From: Calothrix sp. FI2-JRJ7
Lineage (GTDB): Bacteria; Cyanobacteriota; Cyanobacteriia; Cyanobacteriales; Nostocaceae
Reading direction: 5' to 3'
Assembly: GCA_019359675.1 (NCBI GenBank)
Contig: JAHHGX010000087.1
Coordinates: forward strand, 57,458-121,457
Length of the DNA: 64,000 nucleotides
Positions 8,838 through 17,863 of this stretch are shown here, piece after piece. A model generated the notes under the pieces. That model worked only from the letters and a program-made list of their open reading frames with translations. It searched no databases and had not been told where the DNA came from. Numbering within the stretch: position 1 is the stretch's first letter; each line of letters opens with the position of its first letter. The translations under genes and the position numbers were made by a program.

Positions 8838-10061
8838 CTAGCTAATATTGGTTTTCCATTCGGAGCCAGCATTAATTACGGTACTTTCCGAAGCAGTGGT
8901 ACCATTCATGAACCATAATTTATTGTCACCGCTTGTGGTGTCACGCCAGAAAATATCAGTCTTACCATCATCATCGAAATCACCGATAGTATATTTCAAC
9001 GATGGGTCAGTTTTAGCCAAGAATGCTGAAGTAGAAACAGATGAACCATCCATTAGCCAAGCTGTATTTTCTCCAGTTCTTTGATTACGCCAAAAAATAT
9101 CGGTTTTACCGTCTCCATTAAAATCGCCGATATCAGCTTTCCAATCTGAATTGACTTTCTCAAGGTCACTGCTGAAAAGTAAGGTTCCATTCATTAACCA
9201 CATTGATGTATCACCTGTAGCTTTGTTTTGCCACAGAACATCATTTCGACTGTCTCCGTTAAAATCTCCTATCTTATAATCCCAATTGGTATCCATTTTT
9301 TGTAGGAATGAACCAGAAAAATCGGTGCCATTCATTAACCAAACTGCGGTCTCAGTGGTTTTTTGATTACGCCAAAATAAATCGGTTTTACCGTCACCAT
9401 TGAAATCAACTATAGTTGGTTCCCAGCCTAAATCCTCTGTTCGAGTTAAATAAGCTGCGGTTTTAACGTTATTATTATCCATCAACCAAGTTGCATTTTC
9501 ACCAGTTGCAGTATTATGCCAAAATGCATCACTTTTACCATCACCATCAAAATCAGCAATATCTAGTTGCCAATTAGAGTCTATGGTTTGTAGTTGAGTG
9601 GAGGTAGCAACATTACCACCATCCATTATCCATAAGCTATTTTCACCTGTTGTTTTGTTGCGCCAAAAAATATCACTTTTAGCATCGCGGTTAAAATCAC
9701 CTAGTTTGTACTCCCAGTCTGAACTCATACTTGGCACAAACTTACCTTCCGATATATTTTTGCCATCCATTATCCAAATAGCTGTTTCACCCGTCTTATC
9801 ATTACGCCACAATAAATCTTTTCTGCCGTCTCCATTAAAATCTGTGTATGTAGCAGGATTACTAAAAATGGAATTAGGATTTGGATTAGACCTAGGTATA
9901 TTATATTGTTGATTCGATATTTCTCCTGAAGATGAATTAGAAGACTTACTAAAATCAAAAGTAAAACCTGGGTTGTCTATCAGGTCATTCTTTGGTATAA
10001 AAGCGCTAACTGAATCTATATTCCCAAAAGGGGAATTTGCTGATAATTTAGAAGAGTCCAT
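8838..10061 (-). CDS. VCBS/FG-GAP repeat protein with calcium-loop motifs
   Basis: The 407-residue protein consists mostly of seven repeats of about 45 residues from residue 72 onward. Each has a DFNGDGKTD-type loop (D-x-[ND]-x-D-x-x-x-D), then (L/I)FWRN and a WLM(N/D)G strand. Such repeats form integrin-like beta-propellers that bind calcium. There is no N-terminal signal peptide; the first about 70 residues are Ser/Asn/Pro-rich. Secretion by a type I route or surface display is plausible for this family but not shown here. It may act in adhesion or matrix binding. It is convergent with the YihY gene. Confidence 0.85.
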   Translation of the reverse strand: MDSSKLSANSPFGNIDSVSAFIPKNDLIDNPGFTFDFSKSSNSSSGEISNQQYNIPRSNPNPNSIFSNPATYTDFNGDGRKDLLWRNDKTGETAIWIMDGKNISEGKFVPSMSSDWEYKLGDFNRDAKSDIFWRNKTTGENSLWIMDGGNVATSTQLQTIDSNWQLDIADFDGDGKSDAFWHNTATGENATWLMDNNNVKTAAYLTRTEDLGWEPTIVDFNGDGKTDLFWRNQKTTETAVWLMNGTDFSGSFLQKMDTNWDYKIGDFNGDSRNDVLWQNKATGDTSMWLMNGTLLFSSDLEKVNSDWKADIGDFNGDGKTDIFWRNQRTGENTAWLMDGSSVSTSAFLAKTDPSLKYTIGDFDDDGKTDIFWRDTTSGDNKLWFMNGTTASESTVINAGSEWKTNIS

Positions 10062-10232
10062 GATACGATTATTGAGTAATTTTCAATAATTCTTAATGCT
10101 TTTTACTCAATAATCTGTAAAATATTAACATACTTTCTTTTTGAAAAAGTAGCGTAAATATCAAAAACATTTATCACGCATAAATATTATCATGATTTCT
10201 TCGGATGCGTGACGCCACGAAAAAATTTTAAC

Positions 10233-10295
10233 GTAGGGTGCGTGACGCCACGAAAAAATTTCAGCGTAGTTATAAGGCTTCAAGCGTCACGCACC
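10233..10295. repeat. GTAGGGTGCGT-family hairpin, inner word GACGC
   Basis: GTAGGGTGCGTGACGC (10233-10248) pairs with GCGTCACGCACC (10284-10295). A truncated extra left arm lies just before it (10206-10216). It is part of the 533-bp intergenic stretch 10062-10594, which is otherwise AT-rich and holds no credible gene; the apparent frame across it is made of these repeats. Confidence 0.8.
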
Positions 10296-10321
10296 AACTT
10301 CAAGCATCACTTAATGTATCA

Positions 10322-10388
10322 ATGGTGCGTGAAAGCACTACAATTTTGCGTTACATTGATTGATAGTAATAGCTTTCACGCACCCTAC
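10322..10388. repeat. GTAGGGTGCGT-family hairpin, inner word GAAAGC
   Basis: ATGGTGCGTGAAAGC (10322-10336) pairs with GCTTTCACGCACCCTAC (10372-10388). The element is the near-exact reverse complement, loop included, of the copy at 63777-63842 on the far side of the window. Confidence 0.8.
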
Positions 10389-10594
10389 TGTAAATTTGAC
10401 TTTCGCTTTGGTATCGGGAAAAAGTTGGGATACAAGGCGCCTCGTCTCCATCGAAAATAGTCATACTTTAGTTTGAAAATCTTTACAAAACGATACGTAG
10501 CGAGGGCTAATATGAAATGTTTTGCTCTAAAGTACATATTGCATATATTTTAGAAGATGGATAAGATTAATTTTTATTAACCGGGGGGTAAAAA

Positions 10595-12076
10595 ATGTAC
10601 ATTGTACAAATAGCCTCAGAGTGTGCGCCTGTAATAAAAGCAGGTGGCTTGGGCGATGTCGTGTACGGACTAAGTAGGGAGTTAGAGAACAAGGGGCATT
10701 GTGTCGAATTGATTCTTCCCATGTACGATTGTATGCGCTATGACCATATATGGGGATTACATGATGCGTACCGCGAACTCTGGGTACCCTGGTATGGTGG
10801 AAGAATTCATTGCTCTGTATATTGCGGTTGGGTGCATGGTCGAGTTTGCTTCTTTATTGAGCCACATTCTGAGGATAACTTTTTTCATCGTGGATGTTAC
10901 TACGGCTGCAATGACGACAATATGCGGTTTGCTTTCTTTAGTAAAGCAGCATTGCAGTTCTTACAGCAAAGTAATAAATGCCCAGATATTATTCATTGTC
11001 ATGACTGGCAAACTGGTTTAATACCTGTAATGTTATACGAGATATATAAGTATAACGGTATGCAATTCCAGCGCGTTTGCTATACTATCCACAATTTTAA
11101 ACACCAAGGTATATGTGGAAACGAGGTTTTAGAAGCAACTGGTTTGAACCGTCCTGAATATTATTATCAGTACGATAAGTTACAGGATAACTTTAATCCG
11201 TTTGCACTGAATATGATAAAGGCGGGTATTGTATACTCAAATGCTGTTACTACAGTATCACCGCATCATGCTTGGGAAGCCGAACATACTGATATTAGCT
11301 GCGGCTTAGGACATACTTTATACTTACATCGCGATAAGTTCCAAGGAGTTCTCAACGGTATTGACTTTGAATTTTGGAATCCCAAAGTTGATAAATATAT
11401 TCCTTTCAATTACACGACAGAAGATTTTGAACAGAAGCAATATAATAAAAAGGCTTTACGCGAACGGTTAAAGTTAGGCGATAGTGATAAACCGCTAATT
11501 GCTTATATCGGGCGCCTTGATGCTCAGAAGGGTGTACACTTAGTTCACCATGCAATTTATCATGCCCTCGAACGCGGCGCCCAATTTGTTTTACTTGGTG
11601 CTGCCACTGAACCCAGTATTAATAGTTGGTTTGTTCACGAACAATCTTTCCTAGCAGAGAACCCAGATGTACATATTGAATTAGGTTTCAACGAGGAATT
11701 ATCGCACCTAATATATGCAGGCGCCGATATGATAGTTGTACCAAGTAACTATGAACCATGTGGACTCACGCAAATAATTGGTTTAAAATATGGCACAGTG
11801 CCAATAGTGCGAGGCGTTGGTGGGTTAGTAAACACAGTATTTGACTGGGACTACGACCAAATGCACTCTAAAGAAACACGTAACGGGTTTGTATTCTTTG
11901 ACCTAGATAACTATGCTTTAGAATCAGCAATGGGACGAGCAATAGATTTATATAATATCAGTCCAGAACTATTCCGTCAGTTAGCTATTCAAGGAATGGA
12001 ATACGATTACTCCTGGAACCATCCCGGTGATAAGTATATAGAAATATACGATAGTATTCGCCACAAATGGGAATAA
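10595..12076 (+). CDS. glgA: Glycogen synthase (ADP-glucose glucosyltransferase)
   Basis: A GT5 family enzyme that extends alpha-1,4-glucan from ADP-glucose in the cytoplasm. The hallmark KAGGLGD (residues 15-21) binds the donor phosphate. SYNEPCGLTQ-type sequence (here SNYEPCGLTQI) and the following GTVPIVRGVGGL form the C-terminal active-site loop, and IAYIGRLDAQKGVHL starts the second Rossmann domain. The length of 493 residues is normal. GGGGGG directly before TAAAAA-ATG is a strong, unusually G-rich ribosome site. Many cyanobacteria carry two glgA genes; this one is Trp/Cys-rich in the N-terminal half, like the second type, but I cannot rank it with certainty. Confidence 0.95.
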   Translation: MYIVQIASECAPVIKAGGLGDVVYGLSRELENKGHCVELILPMYDCMRYDHIWGLHDAYRELWVPWYGGRIHCSVYCGWVHGRVCFFIEPHSEDNFFHRGCYYGCNDDNMRFAFFSKAALQFLQQSNKCPDIIHCHDWQTGLIPVMLYEIYKYNGMQFQRVCYTIHNFKHQGICGNEVLEATGLNRPEYYYQYDKLQDNFNPFALNMIKAGIVYSNAVTTVSPHHAWEAEHTDISCGLGHTLYLHRDKFQGVLNGIDFEFWNPKVDKYIPFNYTTEDFEQKQYNKKALRERLKLGDSDKPLIAYIGRLDAQKGVHLVHHAIYHALERGAQFVLLGAATEPSINSWFVHEQSFLAENPDVHIELGFNEELSHLIYAGADMIVVPSNYEPCGLTQIIGLKYGTVPIVRGVGGLVNTVFDWDYDQMHSKETRNGFVFFDLDNYALESAMGRAIDLYNISPELFRQLAIQGMEYDYSWNHPGDKYIEIYDSIRHKWE

Positions 12077-12088
12077 AATTCGCATGTT

Positions 12089-12140
12089 GTAGAGACGTGT
12101 AAACCGGAGGTTTTCCCGAAGGGATTAATCACGTCTCTAC
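12089..12140. repeat. GTAGAGACGTG...CACGTCTCTAC hairpin
   Basis: Perfect 11-bp arms at 12089-12099 and 12130-12140, with an inner AACCGGAGG/CCCGAAGG part. It lies between the convergent glgA and Uma2 genes, where it can serve as a two-way terminator. Confidence 0.75.
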
Positions 12141-12162
12141 ATCTATACATTTTTTCCAGTGT

Positions 12163-12738
12163 TTAAAATAACCTACTAACTAAAACCTGAATATTTGGAA
12201 AAGCCAATGGTGTAATAACTCCTTGTCGAATTATGGTTTCGCTTGTATATTCTGCATTTTCGGGATTCTGCATGACTATTAATTCATTTGCAGACAAATT
12301 TAAAACCCAATATTCTCGAATATTAGCAGTAGCATAAATTGATGCTTTTATTTCTAAATCTTTTTTTAAACTTGTTTTAGAAACTTCTATAAGCCAAAAA
12401 ATATCTTCTGGTTCAGGGTGACGGTTATCGTAGTTTGATTCAGGCAGCCGTACAATTGCAATATCTGGCTCAGGCTCTGAATCTTTTAGCGTAATTGGCC
12501 CATTAAAGCGTACTTCTGCCAAACCTGTAAGCAATGATTCTAAATACTTGGTATCTCGTTTTGCAGTACTATAATGAATCGGAGTTTCTGGACTCATTTC
12601 TACAATTTCACCTGTAAGCAATTCGACTTTGCGATTCTGTAAAATCCCCGCTTCTATCATGCGGTGATATTCATCAACAGACCATGTAGCCAGCGTCTTC
12701 TCTGTCATATTAGATTTAATAGTACATATAATGTTCAT
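12163..12738 (-). CDS. Uma2 family (DUF820) putative endonuclease
   Basis: A 191-residue protein of the PD-(D/E)XK-like Uma2 family, which is heavily expanded in cyanobacteria. The N-terminal TWSVDEYHRMIEAGIL is the family signature. Acidic residues are placed as in the nuclease fold: EPEPDIAIVR, then FWLIEVSKTSLKKDLEIKASIYA with the E-x-S/K arrangement. The start may be 12738 or the inner Met at 12708; neither has a clear ribosome site. The next gene, transcribed divergently 93 bp away, belongs to the same superfamily. Actual targets are unknown; activity is inferred from the family. Confidence 0.85.
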   Translation of the reverse strand: MNIICTIKSNMTEKTLATWSVDEYHRMIEAGILQNRKVELLTGEIVEMSPETPIHYSTAKRDTKYLESLLTGLAEVRFNGPITLKDSEPEPDIAIVRLPESNYDNRHPEPEDIFWLIEVSKTSLKKDLEIKASIYATANIREYWVLNLSANELIVMQNPENAEYTSETIIRQGVITPLAFPNIQVLVSRLF

Positions 12739-12831
12739 GGTATTTTACTACCATCTCATGCGGTGGTAACTTACCGCATCTGCCGTTAAACTGAGGATAA
12801 TTACCTCATGCCAAACTGGAGGTGCTGCAAT

Positions 12832-13587
12832 ATGGTACGACAAGTCACATATAAAGATAAAGATGCCGCTGATGATTTCGTTATCTACCCAGAAAGCGAC
12901 GGTCAACCAATGGCAGACAATACAGTACAATTTCGTTGGATTGTTTTAATTAAAGAAGGTTTAGAAATATTATTTGCAGCAATTCAAGATATATTTATTG
13001 CTGGTGATTTATTATGGTATCCAGTTCAAGGGCAAGATAAAAGCTGCGCTCCCGATATAATGGTGGTATTTGGTAGACCAAAGGGTGACAGGGGTCGTTA
13101 TTTACAGTGGCAAGAAGCAAATATTGCACCACAGGTGGTATTTGAAATATTATCACCAAGTAACACCAAAGCAGAAATGGATAAAAAGCGCGATTTTTAC
13201 GAGAAACATGGTGTAGAAGAATATTACCTTTATGACCCACAGAAAAACAACTTACAAGGTTGGTTACGGTCGAAAAAGAGTTTAAAACAAATCACTAATA
13301 TTAATGGGTGGACAAGTCCACGGTTAGGAATAAGGTTTGTATTAACAACAACACTCGAAATTTATCGTCCTGACGGATTAAGGTTTGTGACACCTGTTGA
13401 GTTAGACCAGCAGCGTCAGCAAGCAGAACAACGCGCTTTGCTTGAACAACAGCGGCGCCAGCAAGCAGAACAACTTGCTGAAACGGAACGACTTAATAAG
13501 GAAGCAGCGCAAAACGAACTTGCTCAGGAACGTCAGCGTTATCAAGAATTATTAAAGCAGCTACAAGATAGAGGTATTGATTTGTAA
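12832..13587 (+). CDS. Uma2 family protein with C-terminal coiled coil
   Basis: The ATG at 12832 is preferred over the one at 12808 because GGAGG at 12818-12822 sits 9 nt before it. Residues about 20-185 form the Uma2 nuclease-like domain: APDIMVVFGRP, then QVVFEILSPSNTKAEMDKK with the catalytic-type E and K residues, and GVEEYYLYDP. The last 55 residues are a Gln/Glu/Arg-rich heptad coiled coil (QQRQQAEQRALLEQQ and onward), common in this subfamily and probably a dimerisation stalk. Divergent from another Uma2 gene; the two may share a promoter region. Confidence 0.85.
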   Translation: MVRQVTYKDKDAADDFVIYPESDGQPMADNTVQFRWIVLIKEGLEILFAAIQDIFIAGDLLWYPVQGQDKSCAPDIMVVFGRPKGDRGRYLQWQEANIAPQVVFEILSPSNTKAEMDKKRDFYEKHGVEEYYLYDPQKNNLQGWLRSKKSLKQITNINGWTSPRLGIRFVLTTTLEIYRPDGLRFVTPVELDQQRQQAEQRALLEQQRRQQAEQLAETERLNKEAAQNELAQERQRYQELLKQLQDRGIDL

Positions 13588-13785
13588 ATTTACATCTTGC
13601 ACCTTCAAGGGCAATGATAAGCAAGGCTATGCCTAACTACGCAAAAATAAGGGTTACAAGCTTTTTTACTTTCAATAAGTTTATGGTGCAAAATGTTGAG
13701 TAAAGAAGTTTTACGAAATAAGGCGCCTTTTAATGGAACGGGCTTTCTCTGCCCATTCCACAAGATTTACACAAGATAAGGAATA

Positions 13786-14790
13786 TTAAACTTGATCTTT
13801 AGGAAGCAAGCCGAAAATGGTGGCAGCTCCTACAGCAGCAGCAAGACCCCATTTCAGGGTTGGATTTTTATCGAGGTTGTCTAAAAAAGTTGGTATTGTT
13901 AACTTGCCAAAATCACCCTCAATTTTGTCATACCCTTCAATCGGTTCATATAAGTTATCGGGTGCAGCTTCAGATTTTGGTTCTGTTGTACGCTGTCCAA
14001 CAAAACCTATTGTTGCTAATATTATATCTATTAATCCTGGTGAGAGTCGTTGAAGTACATCTAACACTCTGCCAACATCTCCAGCAATAAAATCGCGCGT
14101 TGGATGTTCTGCTGCGTAAATAATTGCTTCAGCAACAACGCTTGGTTGATAATAAGGTGGTATTCCTGTTGGTTTGACGCCCAGCTTGGTACGAATTTTA
14201 TTGTAGTAAGGTGTGTTTATAACTGATGGAAGTATGGATGTGACGCTAACGGGTACTTTATCGTGCATTAACTCAACACGTACAGCTTCTAAAAATCCTT
14301 CTAAACCATGCTTTGCTGTTGAGTATGCACTTTGCAATGGCAGACTTCTTCTACCTTCCATTGAGGAAACACAAATAATTGCTCCTCCTTGTTGCTTGAG
14401 GTAAGGTAAAGCTGCTGTTACACCATTGACTTGACCCATCAATGTTACATCAATTACACGCTGGAATTCTTCAACTGTAACATCTTCAAAGCGACCCATT
14501 ACACCTGTAGCTGCTGCGTTTACCCATGTATCTAGGCGCCCATATCGTGCTACTGTTTTCTCAATAAATGCTTTAACTTGTTCAATATTGCTGACATCAG
14601 CAACAACGTAATCTACTTCACCACCGAATAAATGAATTTCCGAAACTAACGATTTTAATCCCGCTTCCGAACGAGCGGATACCATGACTTTGGCGCCTTT
14701 TTGCGCGAACATAAACGCTGTTAACCGACCGATGCCACTGGAAGCACCCATTATGGCAACAACTTGCTGATTAATTGGTTTAAGAAGCAT
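13786..14790 (-). CDS. SDR family oxidoreductase with C-terminal membrane helix
   Basis: A 334-residue classical SDR. GASSGIG (15-21), NAAA in place of NNAG near 91-94, Ser142/Ser143 and YSTAK (156-160) are the cofactor and catalytic elements. After the about 250-residue SDR core comes a polar linker, then a Gly/Ala-rich hydrophobic segment at the end (KWGLAAAVGAATIFGLLP) that could anchor it to a membrane. Arg40 after the second strand favours NADP. Substrate unknown. It stands as a single gene with about 200 bp of empty sequence on either side. Confidence 0.87.
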   Translation of the reverse strand: MLLKPINQQVVAIMGASSGIGRLTAFMFAQKGAKVMVSARSEAGLKSLVSEIHLFGGEVDYVVADVSNIEQVKAFIEKTVARYGRLDTWVNAAATGVMGRFEDVTVEEFQRVIDVTLMGQVNGVTAALPYLKQQGGAIICVSSMEGRRSLPLQSAYSTAKHGLEGFLEAVRVELMHDKVPVSVTSILPSVINTPYYNKIRTKLGVKPTGIPPYYQPSVVAEAIIYAAEHPTRDFIAGDVGRVLDVLQRLSPGLIDIILATIGFVGQRTTEPKSEAAPDNLYEPIEGYDKIEGDFGKLTIPTFLDNLDKNPTLKWGLAAAVGAATIFGLLPKDQV

Positions 14791-14944
14791 AACTCAGTTT
14801 ATAATAATTTTTCCCTACCCTTATGTGATAAGTTTTATTACAGATTATTACATCATTCGACAGATTGAGGGTCAACTCTCTCTAAAGATATTAAGAAGGG
14901 AATAGAATACTTGGTTTTTACAGCAACCATACTGAAAAATTCAG

Positions 14945-15442
14945 TTAATATTTGAACAAATTAACAATTTTTTCAACTATAATAAATTTTGTGCCACGTT
15001 TGATTATCGTTGGAATTGACGAGAAATGGATGTCCCAAATATTTAAAGGTATCCAACGGTTGGGTTTTAAATTATTTTGAGGATTATTTGAATTTAATTG
15101 CTGTTGATGATAATTTTTGTTGACCTCAACGGCAACACTTTTAAAGTTGTGCATTTCGGTTTCGAGTTGAGCCGCTAAATAATTAATTCTTTCGGCTATT
15201 TGCTCTAACTCTTGTACACCAAATTCGATTTTTGATTCAAGAGTTTGCTGTTGATTTTGCTGTTTAGCTTGTGCTAATTGATTGGTCATAATTTCTAAGT
15301 CGGCTATATCCGCTTCTAACTTGGCAATAGTATCCTGTGGTGGTGATGTCACTTCAATTTCGGTATATTTACTAGGGTAAAAACCAAAGTCGCTATATAC
15401 ATACCCGTGAGGGCGAACCTTGATATTGAAGTCTAACACCAT
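14945..15442 (-). CDS. Hypothetical coiled-coil protein
   Basis: The ATG at 15442 is taken rather than an upstream TTG at 15475. The 165-residue protein begins with a short beta-like part (VLDFNIKVRPHGYVYSDFGF), followed by a central helical coiled coil of about 80 residues (DTIAKLEADIADLEIMTNQL and onward) and a C-terminal hydrophobic/basic segment ending VNLFKY. I do not recognise a family. No obvious operon partner; the nearest gene on the same strand (arfB) is beyond a repeat. The protein may be structural or accessory; nothing more can be said from sequence. Confidence 0.55.
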   Translation of the reverse strand: MVLDFNIKVRPHGYVYSDFGFYPSKYTEIEVTSPPQDTIAKLEADIADLEIMTNQLAQAKQQNQQQTLESKIEFGVQELEQIAERINYLAAQLETEMHNFKSVAVEVNKNYHQQQLNSNNPQNNLKPNRWIPLNIWDIHFSSIPTIIKRGTKFIIVEKIVNLFKY

Positions 15443-15559
15443 CGTTTTAAAATATAGAATGCAGGATACTACCAACTATGGACAATATCCTAGCTATAAA
15501 GTTCCACATCAGGAAGTATTTTGCACAAATATGAATCTAAATACAGTTCATGATATTTT

Positions 15560-15626
15560 AGAAACCGGGTTTCTATGCAAAATCGTCGTTATTATTACAA
15601 TATCTCAAACAAGAAACCCGGTTTCT
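15560..15626. repeat. Paired AGAAACC(C/G)GGTTTCT palindromes
   Basis: AGAAACCGGGTTTCT (15560-15574) and AGAAACCCGGTTTCT (15612-15626) flank a spacer with CAAAATCGTCGTTATTATTA. The same arrangement and spacer recur at 51321-51392, showing that the unit is the whole 67-72 bp pair. Confidence 0.75.
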
Positions 15627-15635
15627 AGGATTTGA

Positions 15636-16052
15636 TTAATAGTCTATGACGTTTCCTCGATTTGACTTGGTTTGGGCACGTTTCTTTTTACTATCAAGGC
15701 GCCGTAACTGTGAAGAACGAGTTGGTACAGATTCTTTTCGTTTTAATTTGATAACGGTAACACTTTTTATAAGTTCTTGAAGTCTTTTTAAAGCTTCTTC
15801 ACGATTTTGAAGTTGAGTGCGGTGTTCTTGAGATTTGATAACTATGACACCATCTTGGGTAATTCGTTTGTCTTTGAGGTTTAATAAGCGCTCTTTGTAG
15901 AACTCTGGTAAGGAAGATGCTTTAATGTCAAAGCGTAAATGGATGGCAGTTGCAACTTTGTTTACGTTTTGACCTCCGGCGCCTCCTGAGCGTACTGCGC
16001 TAATTTCGATTTCGTTTTCTGGTATAATTACCTTACTGGAAATTTCTAACAT
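15636..16052 (-). CDS. arfB: Alternative ribosome-rescue factor / peptidyl-tRNA hydrolase
   Basis: The 138-residue protein matches ArfB (YaeJ): GGQ at residues 26-28 in SGGAGGQNVNKVATA, the catalytic loop that hydrolyses peptidyl-tRNA on stalled ribosomes. It ends in a long basic tail (RRLDSKKKRAQTKSNRGN) that in the family enters the empty mRNA channel. The Met at 16052 is the natural start; the frame stays open upstream only because it runs through a nonanucleotide tandem repeat encoding YIR units. Adjacent to glcD on the same strand, 123 bp downstream of it. Confidence 0.9.
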   Translation of the reverse strand: MLEISSKVIIPENEIEISAVRSGGAGGQNVNKVATAIHLRFDIKASSLPEFYKERLLNLKDKRITQDGVIVIKSQEHRTQLQNREEALKRLQELIKSVTVIKLKRKESVPTRSSQLRRLDSKKKRAQTKSNRGNVIDY

Positions 16053-16066
16053 AGTAAGTTTTTTGC

Positions 16067-16093
16067 AACGGATGTAACGGATGTAACGGATGT
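16067..16093. repeat. AACGGATGT tandem nonamer, three copies
   Basis: Three exact head-to-tail AACGGATGT copies directly upstream of the arfB start. CACATCCGTT at about 16150-16159 is the inverted partner, so the gap between arfB and glcD can fold into a hairpin. Confidence 0.7.
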
Positions 16094-16175
16094 AATAGAT
16101 AAGGTTTTTATTATAAGTTGCATAGTTGTTAAATAAAATCAACCATCCGCCACATCCGTTCATAATCCGTTGCCA

Positions 16176-17663
16176 TTAGTATCTTTCGACTCCGGAGGTT
16201 TCAAATTTTTTGGCGCCATCTCCCATTGAAGAAGCTGCTTCTCCACAGGTGCGGGGAGTAGGGAAGATTTTGGTGGGGTTGGCTAAACCTTTGGGGTTAA
16301 AGACTTGTCGGACAAACTGCATTGTTTCTAGGTCACAGTCCGAGAACATTTCGGGCATGTAACAACGCTTTTCGGCACCGATTCCATGTTCTCCAGATAT
16401 GCTACCACCAACGCGGACACATAATTTTAGGATTTCGCCGCCGACTTCTTCAACTTTTTCTAATTCACCAGGTATGGAATTGTTGTAAAGGATGAGTGGA
16501 TGTAAGTTTCCGTCTCCTGCATGGAAGACATTGGCTATTCTATAGCCTGATTTTTGGCTTAATTCTTCAATCTCTTTTAATACGTATGGTAGTTGTGTAC
16601 GTGGAATGACTCCATCTTGTACATAATAATCTGGGCTGACGTGTCCTGCTGCTGCAAATGCTGCTTTTCGACCCTTCCATAATTTTAAACGAGTTTCGGG
16701 GTCACTTGCTGAGGTAACGTTACGGGCGCCGTTATTGCGACAAATTTCTGCGACTAGCTTTTTACTGTGAGCAACTTCAACTTCTAAACCGTCGATTTCA
16801 ATAAGTAATATAGCTGTGGCATCTCGTGGATAACAGTTTGTTTTAACGACATCTTCAACAGCATTGATGCTGAGATTATCCATTATTTCCATACCACCAG
16901 GAATAATCCCTGCACTAATAATATCGGCAACACTGGCGCCAGCAGCTTCAACATTAGTAAAATCAGCAAGCAGTACGCATATCGACTCAGCAGCTTTGAG
17001 AATACGCAATGTCACTTCACACGCAATACCTAAAGTACCTTCGGAACCAACAAATACACCAGTTAAATCATAACCAGGCATTTCTGGAACCATTCCACCC
17101 AAATCAACAATATCACCAGTCGCAGTAACTATTTTGAGTCCTAATACATGATTTGTTGTCACACCGTACTTAAGACAATGTACCCCACCTGAATTTTCAG
17201 CGACATTCCCACCTATTGAACAAATAATTTGACTCGAAGGGTCAGGAGCATAGTAAAAACCAGCACCACTTACCGTCTGTGTTACCCAACTATTAATAAC
17301 TCCTGGTTGCACTACTACACGTTGATTATCTAAATCTACATTCAATATTTGCCGCATCATTGAAGTGACAATTAGCACACAGTCTTCGACGGGTAAGGCG
17401 CCTCCCGATAATCCAGTACCAGAACCGCGCGCAATAAAAGGTATATTATACTTATTACAAATTTTAACAGCCGCTGCAACTTGCTCAGTAGTTCGAGGTA
17501 ATACCACCAAAGCAGGACGCTCACGATAACTAGCTAAACCATCACACTCATAAGTAATAAGCTCTTCACGACGCTGCACAACATTTTTGTATCCTAGTAG
17601 AGCTTCAAGTTCCTTAATTATTGGTTTCCAATTACGCTGCTGCGGTTTTTCTTGAATAAGCAT
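16176..17663 (-). CDS. glcD: Glycolate oxidase/dehydrogenase FAD subunit
   Basis: A 495-residue FAD-binding oxidase of the GlcD/D-lactate dehydrogenase family. The FAD-binding region has the ALVVLPRTTEQVAAAVKIC strand and the PFIARGSGTGLSGGALP loop; GSEGTLGIACEVTLRI marks the second half. The C-terminal catalytic part contains NVFHAGDGNLHPLI and ISGEHGIGAEK, with the conserved His residues. In cyanobacteria this enzyme oxidises photorespiratory glycolate to glyoxylate, linked to electron transport. The length is full. It is 123 bp upstream of arfB on the same strand. Confidence 0.93.
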   Translation of the reverse strand: MLIQEKPQQRNWKPIIKELEALLGYKNVVQRREELITYECDGLASYRERPALVVLPRTTEQVAAAVKICNKYNIPFIARGSGTGLSGGALPVEDCVLIVTSMMRQILNVDLDNQRVVVQPGVINSWVTQTVSGAGFYYAPDPSSQIICSIGGNVAENSGGVHCLKYGVTTNHVLGLKIVTATGDIVDLGGMVPEMPGYDLTGVFVGSEGTLGIACEVTLRILKAAESICVLLADFTNVEAAGASVADIISAGIIPGGMEIMDNLSINAVEDVVKTNCYPRDATAILLIEIDGLEVEVAHSKKLVAEICRNNGARNVTSASDPETRLKLWKGRKAAFAAAGHVSPDYYVQDGVIPRTQLPYVLKEIEELSQKSGYRIANVFHAGDGNLHPLILYNNSIPGELEKVEEVGGEILKLCVRVGGSISGEHGIGAEKRCYMPEMFSDCDLETMQFVRQVFNPKGLANPTKIFPTPRTCGEAASSMGDGAKKFETSGVERY

Positions 17664-17863
17664 AGATTTTTATTTATGAGTGTAATGCTTTGTAAGGTTA
17701 GTTTATATATCTATATTAATCCATCTATATGTATAACGATTAAACCCGGTTTACGCAGCGTGGCATACTTAGATGGGATTGTTGTAATAAAAAAACCGTG
17801 AAGAAAATATTAATCCAAACAAATTTTACAATCATTAGTTGTTTGGTTAGGCCGCTCTCAAAA

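Noticed and set aside
10209..10460. An 83-codon open frame on the plus strand
   Set aside because: It runs through two hairpin repeats (MTPRKNF and CVTPRKNF are repeat translations), has no ribosome site and no family features.
15636..16163. Longer arfB start at 16163
   Set aside because: The extra N-terminus is the translation of a nonamer tandem repeat and intergenic sequence; the conserved protein begins at 16052.
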